This document shows, piece by piece, positions 1-12,337 of a stretch of 64,000 nucleotides of DNA (positions within the stretch are counted from its first letter, which is position 1; the number at the start of each line of letters is the position of its first letter). A model generated the notes under the pieces. It was not told where the DNA came from and did not search any database. It worked only from the letters and a program-made list of their open reading frames with translations. A program made the translations under genes and the position numbers. The stretch is from Saururus chinensis (lineage: Eukaryota; Streptophyta; Magnoliopsida; Piperales; Saururaceae): assembly GCA_035235625.1 (NCBI GenBank), contig CP141145.1, positions 34,948,668 to 35,012,667 on the forward strand, in the 5' to 3' direction.

Positions 1-3000
1 GCGATTAACAGCAACACGGAGTGCGCACAATCCTTTGAGCAAGAGTAAATAAAAGGGGAAGAAAAGGTGTTGCTTAACACAAAGTAAACAACAATCTCAA
101 ACCCACAAACTTAGTTAAGTAAAGCCCACACGGGCTCAAAATAAGTCATAAGCAAACATAACTGTAACATGTGACATAAAACCACAACAAGAACCCTACA
201 CAAAGGTTCGAACATAAAGCATGAAAGAAACGATGATAAGTCACGCAACGATCTCCATCATCACACCCAAGCTACCTCTGACCTTTCCTCAAAAAGGCAA
301 TCCTGTCTGTCTGCGTGTCGCACCACGCAGCCCCAAATCAAAACACAAAAGAGGGGTGAGTTTTAACACTCAGCAATGGTTTTAATATCACTGTCAACGT
401 AGAAAATACGATAGCTTAGAAATGAGATCGTTTCAGATCAAAGATTTACATGGTGCATCACTTTCTAATCACACATTCATATCACTTAACACTGCATAAA
501 AATGCATAATTCAACCTGCATGGATGTATCTCTAGCATACATATTCCCACATGCATTCACATCATAACCAATCCCGCATGGATGTATCTCTAACGTACAT
601 ATTCCACATGCATAACATCAAAATCAACATGCATGGATGTATCTCTAACATTCATATTCCACATGCATAATATCAAAATCAGCATGCATGGATGTATCTC
701 TAATATACCTAATCCACATGCATAACATCAAAATCAACATGCATGGATGTATCTCTAACATACATATTCCCACATGCATAATGTTATCACAATCAACCTC
801 CATCAAGGAGTAATCACACATTGACGTCACACAGACGGGAGCATAGACAAGGCCACGAAGGCGTGTCATGGTACAAAATTCTACACAAGAATTCAAGAAA
901 GATCGGGGTTGTCAATCCCTAATACTGCTCGCCCTGGACGATCCTGGCCAAGGATGTCCCATTCTCACACAGAGAATCTAGAGCAGGGGTGTTCGCCCAG
1001 GGACATCTCCTGCGGAGGGAAGAGCCCGAGTTCTCACACAGAGAACCCTAGAACACGTGGTAGCGGGGTGCACACGGCATACCACACTGGATTCTCAGGG
1101 TCCAGATGACACACATAAAAATATTCTCACGTATCCGCAAGACAAGTACACAACTCGTCCCCACATCATTCCATTAAACAAGACTCAACCCGGGGAGTGC
1201 ACTCGTTCCACACAGGAACTCCAAATCGTTCCACACATGAACTTCAAATCGTTCCACACAGGAACTTCAAATCAAAATATGTCCTTTCGGACCAATCAAC
1301 TTGCGATTAATCCACGACCGATAAACCCGGCATGCAATTCCATCACATTGCATCCAATCGGTCAAATTCGATTAATCACGATGAAGCCTCAATTGGAAAT
1401 CCATTTTCATGATGCGTGCAGCATGGTACATGCGTGGGCAAAGCATACATGAATCCTAATCATGATAAGTGCTCTCACCAGCCCCTAATGCATCATTCAT
1501 AATCACGATATTAAGCTTCAACATCATCATTTAACCCCCACATGTGTGTGTGTGTAACTAGTAGAAGCCTTTCACATAATGCATATTAACATGCTTGAAA
1601 ATCAACTCACTACCACACCACACATGTGAATTTCTACCTAAACATGAATTGCAAATGAAATCATAGTAGAAGAATCGTTGAAATCATAGTTAAATTCAAA
1701 ACTCAACCACAAAGGCTAAACACCTATAACATCACTCATTTCATCATTGAGTCATGGCATTCACCAACATTCACACACCATTAATCACAATTTATCATGA
1801 CAAATCTGTCCAACAATGATTGTAGTCCTACTGAAATATGCTTAACCAAAGGGAAACAACTATTCATAATTTCAAAATAACGATTCCAACATCATGCCAC
1901 AAAACATAAGTCATTCCACCATCACTAAGCATATATCTCAACTCCATAAACTCAATAGCATGCATTTCCAAAGAGCCTAACATAGCTCAAAACACTCCAC
2001 ATTCATATAAAATTGGCAAGCCAAAGTGGAATCATCAAAATAGGCATCATACACACAACATGCAAATTTCCTGTGTAGCCGATCGATCGCCCTTCAGGCC
2101 GTTCGATCGGTTACACGCAAAATTTTGAAATTTTCAGTTCATCCGATCGATCGCCCTGCAAGGCCGATCGATCGCCAACACGGCAGAACAATCATCTTCT
2201 TCCTTTCGCAAAATCAAACCGAAACACCATAGATAACACTTCAAATCCACATCTAGCACCCTAATCATCATCAAAAGTCCTCCTTGACTTCCAGAATATC
2301 AAACCAAACCATAATAATGCAAAACCCTAAGAAATCGGGATTAAATAATTCCATTTTCTAATCTTACCATTAACACACTAAATCAAGCAAACCATTTCGA
2401 AATAAGCCAAAAAATGAAGAGTTTTACCATGGATAAACAGAGATTTCGAAGACCCATTACCTCAGCACTTGATTAAGCTCGGATTGAAGAGTCACCCTTC
2501 TTGAAATCCTTGAAAACACAATGAGTTTGAATCACACACCAATAGAAATCGATTTACTTAAGAAATCCTTAATTAAATCTTAGATCTAGGGCTTGTTGGT
2601 AGTAAAAATCGAATTTTGAAAGTTAGGGTTTGTAGTAAAACACAAATCAGTAGCTTTTGATGGTCAAAAACGAATTGAATCAAGGGGAAAATGGTAGATT
2701 TAGAAGAAATTAAGAGAAAAGCCATGGATTAGTGCTTAATTAGAGCAAGCTTACCTTAATCGGCTTCTAATTCGGGCCTAAGTGGGGATTAGGCCAGACC
2801 TCCTTCCTTAGCCTATTCCCAAAAATGGAAATGGCTCTGGTTTGCCCTTTTATAGTAAGGGTTGGGGTAGGCATAGGTAAGTTTTGGGGTGTACATATGA
2901 AAAGTAGGCTAAAAGTGGTTATTTTGCAAATTTAAGCACGAATTAAGCCTAATAAAATTCTGAAAATTTTTGTGTGACCTTAAGTATATGTCTAGTTTCA

Positions 3001-3277
3001 TTTGACACAAAAATAAAATTTTCGACCGTGGGGCCCACAGGGGTCCCGCCAAAACCCTAATTTTTGGGAAAATAGTAAAAATTCCAAAAAATCTCAAAAA
3101 ATTCACATTTGGTTTAAAATCACTTAAAACCACTAATATTGAAGTTAATTTTGGTTAAAACCATCACAAACTTTATTTATTTACAAAATCATCGAATAAG
3201 ATCAGAAAACACGTAAATCTCACGATAATCAATAATTAAAGAAAACCAAAACCGGTTTAAAGATGAGGGTCCTTACA
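1..3277 (-). mobile_element. Tekay-like LTR, cut by window edge
   Basis: This is a long terminal repeat of the same family as the two LTRs of the element at 5186-15763, read on the minus strand. Its 5' terminus is at 3277, where the plus strand reads GGGTCCTTACA. The last ~120 bp of its 3' side lie left of the window. It holds a minus-strand TATA box (2845-2855), the paired GATCGATC palindromes (about 2078-2176) and five units of a ~56-bp tandem repeat (about 515-790). Whether it is a solo LTR or one end of a longer element cannot be told, because only one edge is visible. Confidence 0.9.
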
Positions 3278-3958
3278 ATGGGGCGCTGTACGCCAAGGGA
3301 AGATGCCTCTTTATTCCAAATGCAGATGGCTTGAGGTGAAAGCTGCTGTAAGAAGCTCATGATGCAAGGTGGGCTGGACATCCGGGACAAGAGCGCACGT
3401 TTGCTCTCTTGAACCGTAATTATTATTGGCCACATATGAGAGAAGACGTGGAGCAGTATGTACGCACTTGTTTGGTGTGTCAACAGGACAAAGTTGAAAG
3501 GCAGAAAACAGCGGGGTTACTTGAACCCTTACCTATACCAGAGAGGCCTTGGATAAGTCTATCTATGGACTTCATCACTAGACTCCCAGCGGTAAAAGGC
3601 TTTGGATCGATCATGGTGGTCATGGACAGGTTCTCGAAGTATGGCACATTCATCGCAGCACCTAAAGTTTGCACTGCAGAAGTTTCCGCGGAACTTTTCT
3701 TTAAGAATATCATCAAACTTTGGGGACTTCCGGTGGACATCGTTAGTGATCGCGACACCCGGATTACGGGCAGGTTTTGGATGCAACTCTTTGAGATGCT
3801 CGGCACCAAGCTGAATTTCTCAACCAGCAACCACCCACAAACCGATGGACAAACTGAGAGGGTAAATGCCATCTTGGAAGAATATCTAAGGCATTATGTG
3901 ACTGCCAATCAACAAAATTGGGTGGATCTCTTAGAGATAGCATAGTTCTATAATCCGA
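3278..3958 (+). mobile_element. Ty3/gypsy integrase fragment
   Basis: The plus strand encodes a piece of chromoviral pol: the zinc-binding HHCC region of integrase (CLVCQQDKVE, about 3466-3495) and part of the DDE core (MDRFSKY, VSDRDTR, HPQTDGQTERV). It differs from both the Tekay-like and Reina-like integrases elsewhere in the window, so it is a third family. No LTR belonging to it is visible. It is a fossil remnant, bounded left by the LTR edge at 3277 and right by an abrupt chimeric junction with the Reina-like element near 3950-3958. Confidence 0.8.
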
Positions 3959-4180
3959 CCAGAACGGCGGACACGACGCTTGTCAAGTAGCGTTATAGGA
4001 ATGGGCTCAGACGAAGCAACAGGGCCCATCAAGGGAAGAGGTGGAGCATCCATAGCCAAGGGGACACGACCAGAACGGCAGACACGACACTTGTCAAGTA
4101 GCGTTATAGGAATGGGCTCAGACGAAGCGACAGGGCCCATCAAGGGAAGAGGTGGAGCATCCATAGCCAAGGTAGGGTCA
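3959..4180 (-). repeat. In-frame 111-bp tandem duplication
   Basis: Two adjacent copies of a 111-bp unit begin at 3959 and 4070 on the plus strand and differ at only a few positions. On the minus strand each encodes 37 residues containing LAMDAPPLPLMGP and the LLDK-RRV-RSGR linker that normally precedes the chromodomain in this lineage. Element C has the unit once. The duplication keeps the reading frame. Confidence 0.85.
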
Positions 4181-5180
4181 CCAATGTAATGACACAGCCG
4201 GGAAACATGAAAAACCGAATGGACCAACGAACCTGACGGCAGAGTGAGGTGATAAGCAACCGAACCAACTCTCGCTTCAACAACATAGGGCCCATGAAAC
4301 TGTGGAGCAAGCTTTGAGTGCTCAGGCTGGAACAAGGAGGACTGACGCTGAGGAAGAACGGAAACATAAACCAAGTCCCCCACGGCAAACTCGCGCTCGG
4401 TGTGATGGCTATCATAAATCTGCTTTATTTGATTCTGAGCTGCAGATAGGTTCTCTTTAAGCTGACGAAGAACCTCATCTTGAATCTGGAGCATATAGTC
4501 GACCTCTACCACGGAAGACCGATGAGGCACATAGGACAGCACAGTAGGAGGCGGCCTGCCATATAAAATCTGGAAAGGAGTGAACCCGGCACGAGTGTGG
4601 TGCGCAGTGTTATAAGACCACTCTGCCCAAGGAAGAAGCTGAAGCCAATGTCGGGGCTGAGTCATAGTGAAACAACGCAAATATTGCTCCAAACAATGGT
4701 TCACGACCTCGGTTTGACCATCCGTCTGAGGGTGGTAGGCGGTGCTCATGTGGAGAGAAGTGCCCTGTAAAGTGAAAAACTCTTGCCGAAACTGAGAGAT
4801 AAAAACCCGGTCGCGATCAGAGACAATCGTGCGAGGCATACCATGTAACTTGGCCACGTCCCGAACATAAAGATCCGCCACCGACTTAGCTGTGTAGGGA
4901 TGACCCAGAGCACAAAAATGGGCATATTTAGATAGCTGATCCACGACCACCATAATCACCGACTTGCCTTGAACCAATGGTAAGGCCTCAACAAAGTCCA
5001 TGGAAACATTGTCCCAAACTTGCTCTGGAATGGGCAAAGGCTGAAGTAACCCGGCCGGGGAGGTAGTGGCAGACTTGGCACGCTGACAGACATCACAAGT
5101 AGCCACAAAATTAGTCACTGCACGACGTACACCCTTCCACAAGAAGCTCTGGCTGGCCCGTTTATAAGTGCGAAGAGCAC
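3959..5180 (-). mobile_element. Element B integrase and C-terminal region
   Basis: The minus strand encodes an integrase zinc finger (CDVCQRAKSA), the DDE core (VVDQLSKYAHF, IVSDRDRVF, HPQTDGQTEVV), a GPY/F-type module (APQFHGPYVVEARVG) and a tail resembling the start of a chromodomain linker. Its upstream continuation resumes at 15769 beyond the nested Tekay-like element. A 37-residue segment just before the end is present twice in tandem (see the separate repeat entry). Confidence 0.85.
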
Positions 5181-5185
5181 CCTCA

Positions 5186-8100
5186 TGTAAGGACCCTCAT
5201 CTTTAAACCGGTCTTGATTTTTATTTAATTATGGGTTATCGTGCAATTTACGTGTTTTCTGATCTTATTCGGTGATTTTGTAAATAAATAGAGTTTGTGA
5301 TGGTTTTAACCAAAATTAACTTCAATATTAGTGGTTTTAAGTGATTTTAAACCAAATGTGAATTTTTGGAATTTTTCGGATTTTTCACTATTTTCCCAAA
5401 AATTAGGGTTTTGGCGGGACCCCTGTGGGCCCCACGGTCGAAAATTTTATTTTTTGTGTCAAATGACCCTAGACATATACTTAAGGTCACACAAAAATTT
5501 TCAGAATTTTATTAGGCTTAATTCGTGCTTAAATTTGCAAAATAACCACTTTTAGCCTACTTTTCATATTTACACCCCAAAACTTACCTTTGCCTACCCC
5601 AACCCTTACTATAAAAGGGCAAACCTGAGCCATTTCCATTTTTGGGAATAGGCTAAGGAAGGAGGTCTGGCCTAATCCCCACTTAGGCCCGAATTAGAAG
5701 CCGATTAAGGTAAGCTTGCTCTAATTAAGCACTAATCCATGGCTTTTCTCTTAATTTCTTCCAAATCTACCATTTTCCCCTTGATTCAATTCGTTTTTGA
5801 CCATCAAAAGCTACTGATTTGTGTTTTACTACAAACCCTAACATTCAAAATTCGATTTTTACTACCAACAAGCCCTAGATCTAAGATTTAATTAGGGATT
5901 TCTTAAGTAAATCGATTTCTATTGGTGTTTGATTCAAACTCATTGTGTTTTCAAGGATTTCAAGAAGGGTGACTCTTCAATCCGAGCTTAATCAAGTACT
6001 GAGGTAATGGGTCTTCGAAATCTCTGTTTATCCATGGTAAAACTCTTCATTTTTGGCTTATTTCGAAATGGTTTGCTTGATTTAGTGTGTTAATGGTAAG
6101 ATTAGAAAATGGAATTATTTAATCCCGATTTCTTAGGGTTTTGCATTATTATGGTTTGGTTTGACATTCTGGAAGTCAAGGAGGACTTTTGATGATGATT
6201 AGGGTGCTAGATGTGGATTTGAAGTGTTATCTATGGTGTCTCGGTTTGATTTTGCGAAAGGAAGAAGATGACTTCTGCCGTGTTAGCGATCGATCGGCCT
6301 TGCAGGGCGATCGATCGGCTGAACTGAAAATTTGAAAATTTTGCGTGTAACCGATCGAACGGCCTGAAGGGCGATCGATCGGCTACACAGCAAATTGTAT
6401 GTTGTGTGTATGATGCCTATTTTGATGATTCCACTTTAGCTTGCCAATTTTATATGAATGTGGAGTGTTTTAAGCTATGTTAGGGTACCGGAAATGCATG
6501 CTATTGAGTTTATGGAGTTGAGATATATGCTTAGTGATGGTGGAATGACTTATGTTTTGTGGCATGATGTTGGAATCGTTATTTTGAAATTATGAATAGT
6601 TGTTTCCCTTTGGTTAAGCATATTTCAAGAGGGACTACAATCATTGTTGGACAGATTTGTCATGATAAATTGTGATTAATGGTGTGTGAATGTTGGTGAA
6701 TACCATGACTCAATGATGGAATGAGTGATGTTATAGGTGTTTAGCCTTTGTGGTTGAGTTTTGAATCTAGCTAAGATTTCAACGATTCTTCTACTATGAT
6801 TTCCGCTGGAATTCATGTTTAGGTAGAAATTCACATGTGTAGTGTGGTAGTGAGTTGATTTTCAAGCATGATAATATGCATTATGTGAAAGGCTTCTACT
6901 AGTTACACACACACACATGTGGGGGTTAAATGATGATGTTGAAGCTTAATATCGTGATTATGAATGATGCATTAGGGGCTGGTGAGAGCACTTATCATGA
7001 TTAGGGTTCATGTATGCTTTGCCCACGCATGTACCATGTTGCACGTATCATGAAAATGGATTTCCAATTGAGGCTTCATCGTGATTAATCGAATTTGACC
7101 GATTGGATGCAATGTGATGGAATTGCGTGCCGGGTTTATCGGTCGTGGATTAATCGCAAGTTGATTGGTCCGAAAGGACATATTTTGATTTGAAGTTCTG
7201 TGTGGAACGATTTGGAGTTCTGTGTGGAACGAGTGCACTCCCGGGTTGAGTCTTGTTTAATGGAATGATGTGGGGACGAGTTGTGTACTTGTCTTGCGGA
7301 TATGTGAGAATATCATTATGTGTGTCATCCGGACCCCGAGAATCCGGTGTGGTATGCCGTGTGCACCCCGCTACCACGTGTTCTAGGGTTCTCTGTGTGA
7401 GAACTCGGGCTCTTCCCTCCGCAGGAGATGTCCCTGGGCGAACACCCCTGCTCTAGATTCTCTGTGTGAGAATGGGACATCCTTGGCCAGGATTGTCCAG
7501 GGCGAGCAGTATTAGGGATTGACAACCCCGATCTTTCTTGAATTCTTGTGTAGAATTTTGTACCATGACACGCCTTCGTGGCCTTGTCTATGCTCCCGTC
7601 TGTGTGACGTCAATGTGTGATTACTCCTTGATGGAGGTTGATTGTGATAACATTATGCATGTGGGAATATGTATGTTAGAGATACATCCATGCATGTTGA
7701 TATTGATGTTATGCATGTGGAATATGTATGTTAGAGATACATCCATGCATGTTGATGTTGATGTTATGCATGTGGGAATATGTATGTTAGAGATACATCC
7801 ATGCATGTTGATATTGATGTTATGCATGTGGAATATGTATGTTAGAGATACATCCATGCATGCTGATTTTGATGTTATGCATGTGGAATATGTATGTTAG
7901 AGATACGTCCATGCGGGATTGGTTATGATGTGAATGCATGTGGGAATATGTATGCTAGAGATACATCCATGCAGGTTGAATTATGCATTTTTATGCGGTG
8001 TTAAGTGATATGAATGTGTGATCATAAAGTGATGCACCATGTAAATCTTTGATCTGAAACGATCTCATTTCTAAGCTATCGTATTTTCTACGTTGACCGG

Positions 8101-8608
8101 TGATATTAAAACCATTGCTGAGTGTTAAAACTCACCCCTCTTTTGTGTTTTGATTTGGGGCTGCGTGGTGCGACACGCAGATGGACAGGATTGCCTTTTT
8201 GAGGAAAGGTCAGAGGTAGCTTGGGTGTGATGATGGAGATCGTTGCGTGACTTATCATCGTTTCTTTCATGCTTTATGTTCGAACCTTTGTGTAGGGTTC
8301 TTGTTGTGGTTTTATGTCACATGTTACAGTTATGTTTGCTTATGACTTATTTTGAGCCGGTGTGGGCTTTACTTAACTAAGTTTGTGGGTTTGAGATTGT
8401 TGTTTACTTCGTGTTAAGCAACACCTTTTTTTTCCCTTTTATTTACTCTTGCTCAAAGGATTGTGCGCACTCCGTGTTGCTGTTAATTGCCCGTGGTTAG
8501 GGATTAAGTCTTCCGCTAGAATCGTTTCTCAATTTCACTGCCGCCCCGCGCACTTGACCGGCCCTTGGACCGGGTTCGGCTCGGGTCGGGCATGGCCGGG
8601 GCGTGACA
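5186..8608 (+). repeat. 5' LTR of element A
   Basis: TG...CA bounded, 3423 bp. In order it contains a TATA box (5609-5619), palindrome modules (about 6286-6382), a short CA run (6905-6917), six units of a ~56-bp tandem repeat (about 7655-7975) and a C/G-rich terminal segment ending GGGGCGTGACA. Open frames inside it are fortuitous and recur in every LTR copy in the window. Confidence 0.95.
5609..5619 (+). promoter_or_regulatory. TATA box in 5' LTR of element A
   Basis: CTATAAAAGGG sits 424 bp into the LTR and is preserved in all copies of this family here (minus strand at 2845-2855 and 21648-21658; plus strand at 12761-12771, 48195-48205 and 49907-49917). The position suits a U3 promoter; transcription itself is inferred. 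Confidence 0.7.
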
Positions 8609-8617
8609 GAGAGTTTT

Positions 8618-8629
8618 TGGTATCGGAGC
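8618..8629 (+). other. Primer-binding site of element A
   Basis: TGGTATCGGAGC lies nine bases after the 5' LTR. It resembles the plant chromovirus primer site complementary to the 3' end of initiator tRNA-Met. The same motif follows the LTRs of elements B and C on the minus strand. Confidence 0.85.
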
Positions 8630-8769
8630 ACATATTTGTCCAAGAGTAAATAGGGTTGTGTGATAAGTCTTGCTTGTTTGCTTGCTTGCTTGTTTGTGTG
8701 CTTTCTGCTTGTTTGGCTGTGTGCTTTCGGGTTGTTAGGCTGTACGATTAACGTCTGGTCGTCGTGTAG

Positions 8770-11700
8770 ATGGCTGGTCCTAATCATGCAGGCGCTAATA
8801 ACCATCGCGGTGCTCGTGACCCAAGGGTGGACGATGTGTTGACCGCCATTGAAGGGTTGACACAGGTGTTCCAGGCTAAGCACGCGAGTGGTAGCAGTTC
8901 TGAGTCTCTTTCTCTCGAGGGATTCAAGAAGCTTAATCCCCCTAGCTTCAAGGGCGGATTAGATTCCTCTCATTCTTTTGTGTCTCCTCATTTTGCTCAT
9001 GAGTTGGATGCTTGTTATAAGTTGTTGCATGTTCCTTTGCGTGTTTCTACACCTTCATCCTCTCTTCGAGCGGAAAAGTATGTTGAGATGATTCCTATGG
9101 AGATCGGTGGACATGTGCTACATATGGATCTTATTATATTGCCGATGATTGACTTTGATGTGATCCTAGGCATGGATATGATGTTCAAGTTCCATGCATA
9201 TGTAGACTGTCGCAGGAGGTGTGTGAAGTTCGAGTTGCCAGGAGCTAAGCCTTTTATCTTTCAAGGGGTGAAACGTTCTAATGGCAAATTCTTGGTCTCT
9301 TCCTTCAAAGCCAAGAAGTGGATCGATAGTGGATGCGAAGCTTTCCTTGCTAGTGTTACGGGGTTGAACATGGAGTTACCTTCTTTGGATTCCGTTCGTG
9401 TTGTGGCGGAATTTCCCGATGTCTTCCCTAGTGACTTGGCGAGTTTACCACCGGAGAGGGAGATAGAGTTTTGCATTGACCTTATTCCAGGCACTACTCC
9501 TATCTCTAAGGCTCCCTATCGTATGGCTCCAGCCGAACTTAAAGAGCTTAAGGCTCAGCTGCAGGATCTTATGGATAAGGGGTATATTAGGCCGAGTGTA
9601 TCTCCTTGGGGTGCGCCGGTCTTATTTGTTCGGAAGAAGGATGGTTCTCTACGGTTGTGTATCGACTACCGAATGCTTAATCAGGTAACCATCAAGAACA
9701 AGTACCCTTTACCTAGAATTGATGATTTGTTTGATCAGTTGCAGCAGGCACAGGTTTTCTCTAAGGTCGATTTGAGATCGGGTTATCACCAACTTCGGAT
9801 CCGTCCTGATGATGTTGCTAAGACGGCTTTCCGTACCCGATATGGGCATTATGAGTTCTTAGTTATGCCTTTTGGTCTTACTAATGCACCTGCCTCATTT
9901 ATGGACTTGATGAACCGAGTCTTTCGGCCTTATCTTGATCGGTTTGTGATTATATTCGTGGATGATATTCTGATCTATTCGGCCAATGAGGAAGAGCATG
10001 AAGCACATTTGAGGATTGTTTTGCGAACTTTGCGGGAGCATATGCTCTTTGCGAAGTTTGACAAGTGTGAATTTTGGCTCAAGAAAGTGCATTTCCTTGG
10101 TCATGTTATATCGAGAGACGGTGTGGCGGTTGATCCCTCGAAAGTTGAAGCCGTGTTGAATTGGGAGCAACCGAAAAGTGCATCGGAGGTCCGCAGCTTC
10201 CTAGGACTTGCCGGGTACTATCGCCGTTTCATTGAGGGTTTTTCTAGCCTTGCGAGCCCTATGACTAAGTTGACAAGGAAGAATGAGAAGTTCGAGTGGA
10301 ACTCAGCTTGTGAAGAGAGTTTCCAAGAGTTGAAGAAGAGGCTAACTTCAGCTCCAGTTCTAACTTTGCCTTCCGGGAGTGGCGGATTCGTGGTCTATAG
10401 TGATGCTTCTCTTCGCGGCTTGGGTTGTGTACTCATGCAGCATGGGAGAGTGGTGGCTTATGCATCTCGACAGCTTAGAGTGCACGAGCGGAATTACCCC
10501 ACTCATGACTTGGAGTTAGCGGCCGTAGTCTTTGCATTGAAGATTTGGCGGCACTATCTCTATGGTGAGAAGTTTGAGGTATTCACTGATCACAAGAGCT
10601 TGAAGTACTTATTCACGCAGCGAGATCTTAATTTGAGGCAAAGGAGGTGGCTTGAATTCTTGAAGGATTATGACTTCACGATATCGTATCATCCGGGCAA
10701 AGCGAACGTGGTGGCGGATGCTTTGAGTCGGAAATCAGCCACTACGGTTGCTTGCATGCGAGTTCGTGAGTGGCTCCTTTATGAGGATGCCATTGAGCTA
10801 AGGCCAGAGTTGACTTTGGAGGACACACGGAGCTGGTTTGCTAATCTCTCTATTAGCTCTAGTGTGGTGGATGACGTGGTCGAAGCTCAGAAGGGTGATG
10901 AAGATATTCTAGCTCTTAAGGCTAAGCTAAGGGAGAAGGCAGTGTTGGGCTTTGAGGAAAAGTCCGATGGAAGCTTGATGTATAAGGGTCGTTGGTGTGT
11001 GCCGAACACCGTTGAGCTGAGAGAGCGTATCCTATCGGAGGCACACCATTCTAAGTTCTCTATCCATCCTGGAGGAACGAAGATGTACCACGACGTGAAG
11101 AGGACATTTTGGTGGAATGGGATGAAGAAGGACATTGCGGTCTACGTGTCCAAATGCCTTGTATGTCAGCAAGTCAAGGTAGAGCATCGGCATCCAGGCG
11201 GTTTACTACAACCACTTCCGATTTCGGAGTGGAAGTGGGAGCACGTCACTATGGATTTCGTTTCCGGACTGCCACGGTCGCCGAGTGGTAATGATGCGGT
11301 TTGGGTGATTGTTGATCGACTTACTAAGTCCGCTCATTTCCTCGCGATTAGAATGACTACTCCTTTGGATGTCTTGGCTGCTCTATATTTGAGGGAGATC
11401 GTGCGGTTACATGGGATTCCAGTATCTATTGTCTCTGATCGTGACCCGCGGTTCACTTCGAGGTTTTGGCAGAGCTTTCAGGGTGCTTTGGGCACATCTT
11501 TGCATCTTAGCTCCGCTTACCATCCTGAGACGGACGGACAGTCCGAAAGGACCATTCAGACGCTTGAGGACATGCTTCGGGCTTGTATCCTTGAGTGGAA
11601 AGGAAGTTGGGAGCAACATTTGCCGCTGGTTGAGTTTTCTTATAATAATAGCTACCAAGCGAGCATCCGGATGGCACCTTTCGAGGCGCTTTATGGGCGT

Positions 11701-12299
11701 CCTTGCCGATCACCGTTGTGTTGGAGTGAGGTTGGAGATCACCTTCTCACTGGCCCAGACCTTATTCAGCAGTCAGTGGAGAAGATACACCTTATCCGGG
11801 AGAGGTTGCGTGCAGCTCAGAGCCGTCGAAGAGTTATGCCGATAGGCGACGGCGGGAGTTGGAGTTTGGTGTTGGTGATCATGTTTTCCTTAAGATCTCT
11901 CCGACTCGTGGTGTTGTTCGATTTGGACAACGGGGGAAGTTGTCACCTCGTTTTATTGGTCCATTCGAGATCTTGGAGCGGATTGGCGCCACAGCTTATC
12001 GGGTTGCACTTCCACCCCGACTAGCCGATATCCATAATGTTTTCCACGTCTCACTTCTTCGGAAGTATGAGCCGGATCCCACTCATGTCTTGGATTTTGA
12101 GCCGTTGGAGCTTCAGGAGAATCTTTCCTACGAGGAGGTACCTATTCAGATTCTTGATCGTAAGGAGAAGGTACTTCGGCAAAAGGCAATCCCACTCGTG
12201 AAGGTGTTGTGGAGGAATCATGGAGTCGAGGAAGCCACGTGGGAAACGGAGGACGAGATCAGAAAGAAGTATCCTCATCTTTTTGTCGCTGACCTCTAG
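8770..12299 (+). mobile_element. Element A pol region with chromodomain
   Basis: Parts seen in order are a short gag N-terminal remnant, a protease remnant (VILGMD), reverse transcriptase ([20 protein letters not shown]), RNase H ([12 protein letters not shown]), integrase zinc finger ([10 protein letters not shown]) and DDE core ([30 protein letters not shown]), a GPF module ([13 protein letters not shown]) and a chromodomain-like end (EEATWETEDEI). The chromodomain and the long LTRs place it in the chromoviruses, most like Tekay/Del. It is a fossil reading frame, not a host gene, and is not intact. Confidence 0.92.
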
Positions 12300-12324
12300 C
12301 GAATTTTGGGGGACCAAAATTCCT

Positions 12325-12337
12325 AAGAGGGGGAGGA
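12325..12337 (+). other. Polypurine tract of element A
   Basis: AAGAGGGGGAGGA abuts the 3' LTR start (TGTAAGG at 12338), the usual site for plus-strand priming. Confidence 0.85.

Noticed and set aside
7538-7900. 120-residue frame repeated at 14691-15053
   Set aside because: It is a translation of the ~56-bp tandem repeat of the LTR, present wherever the LTR is.
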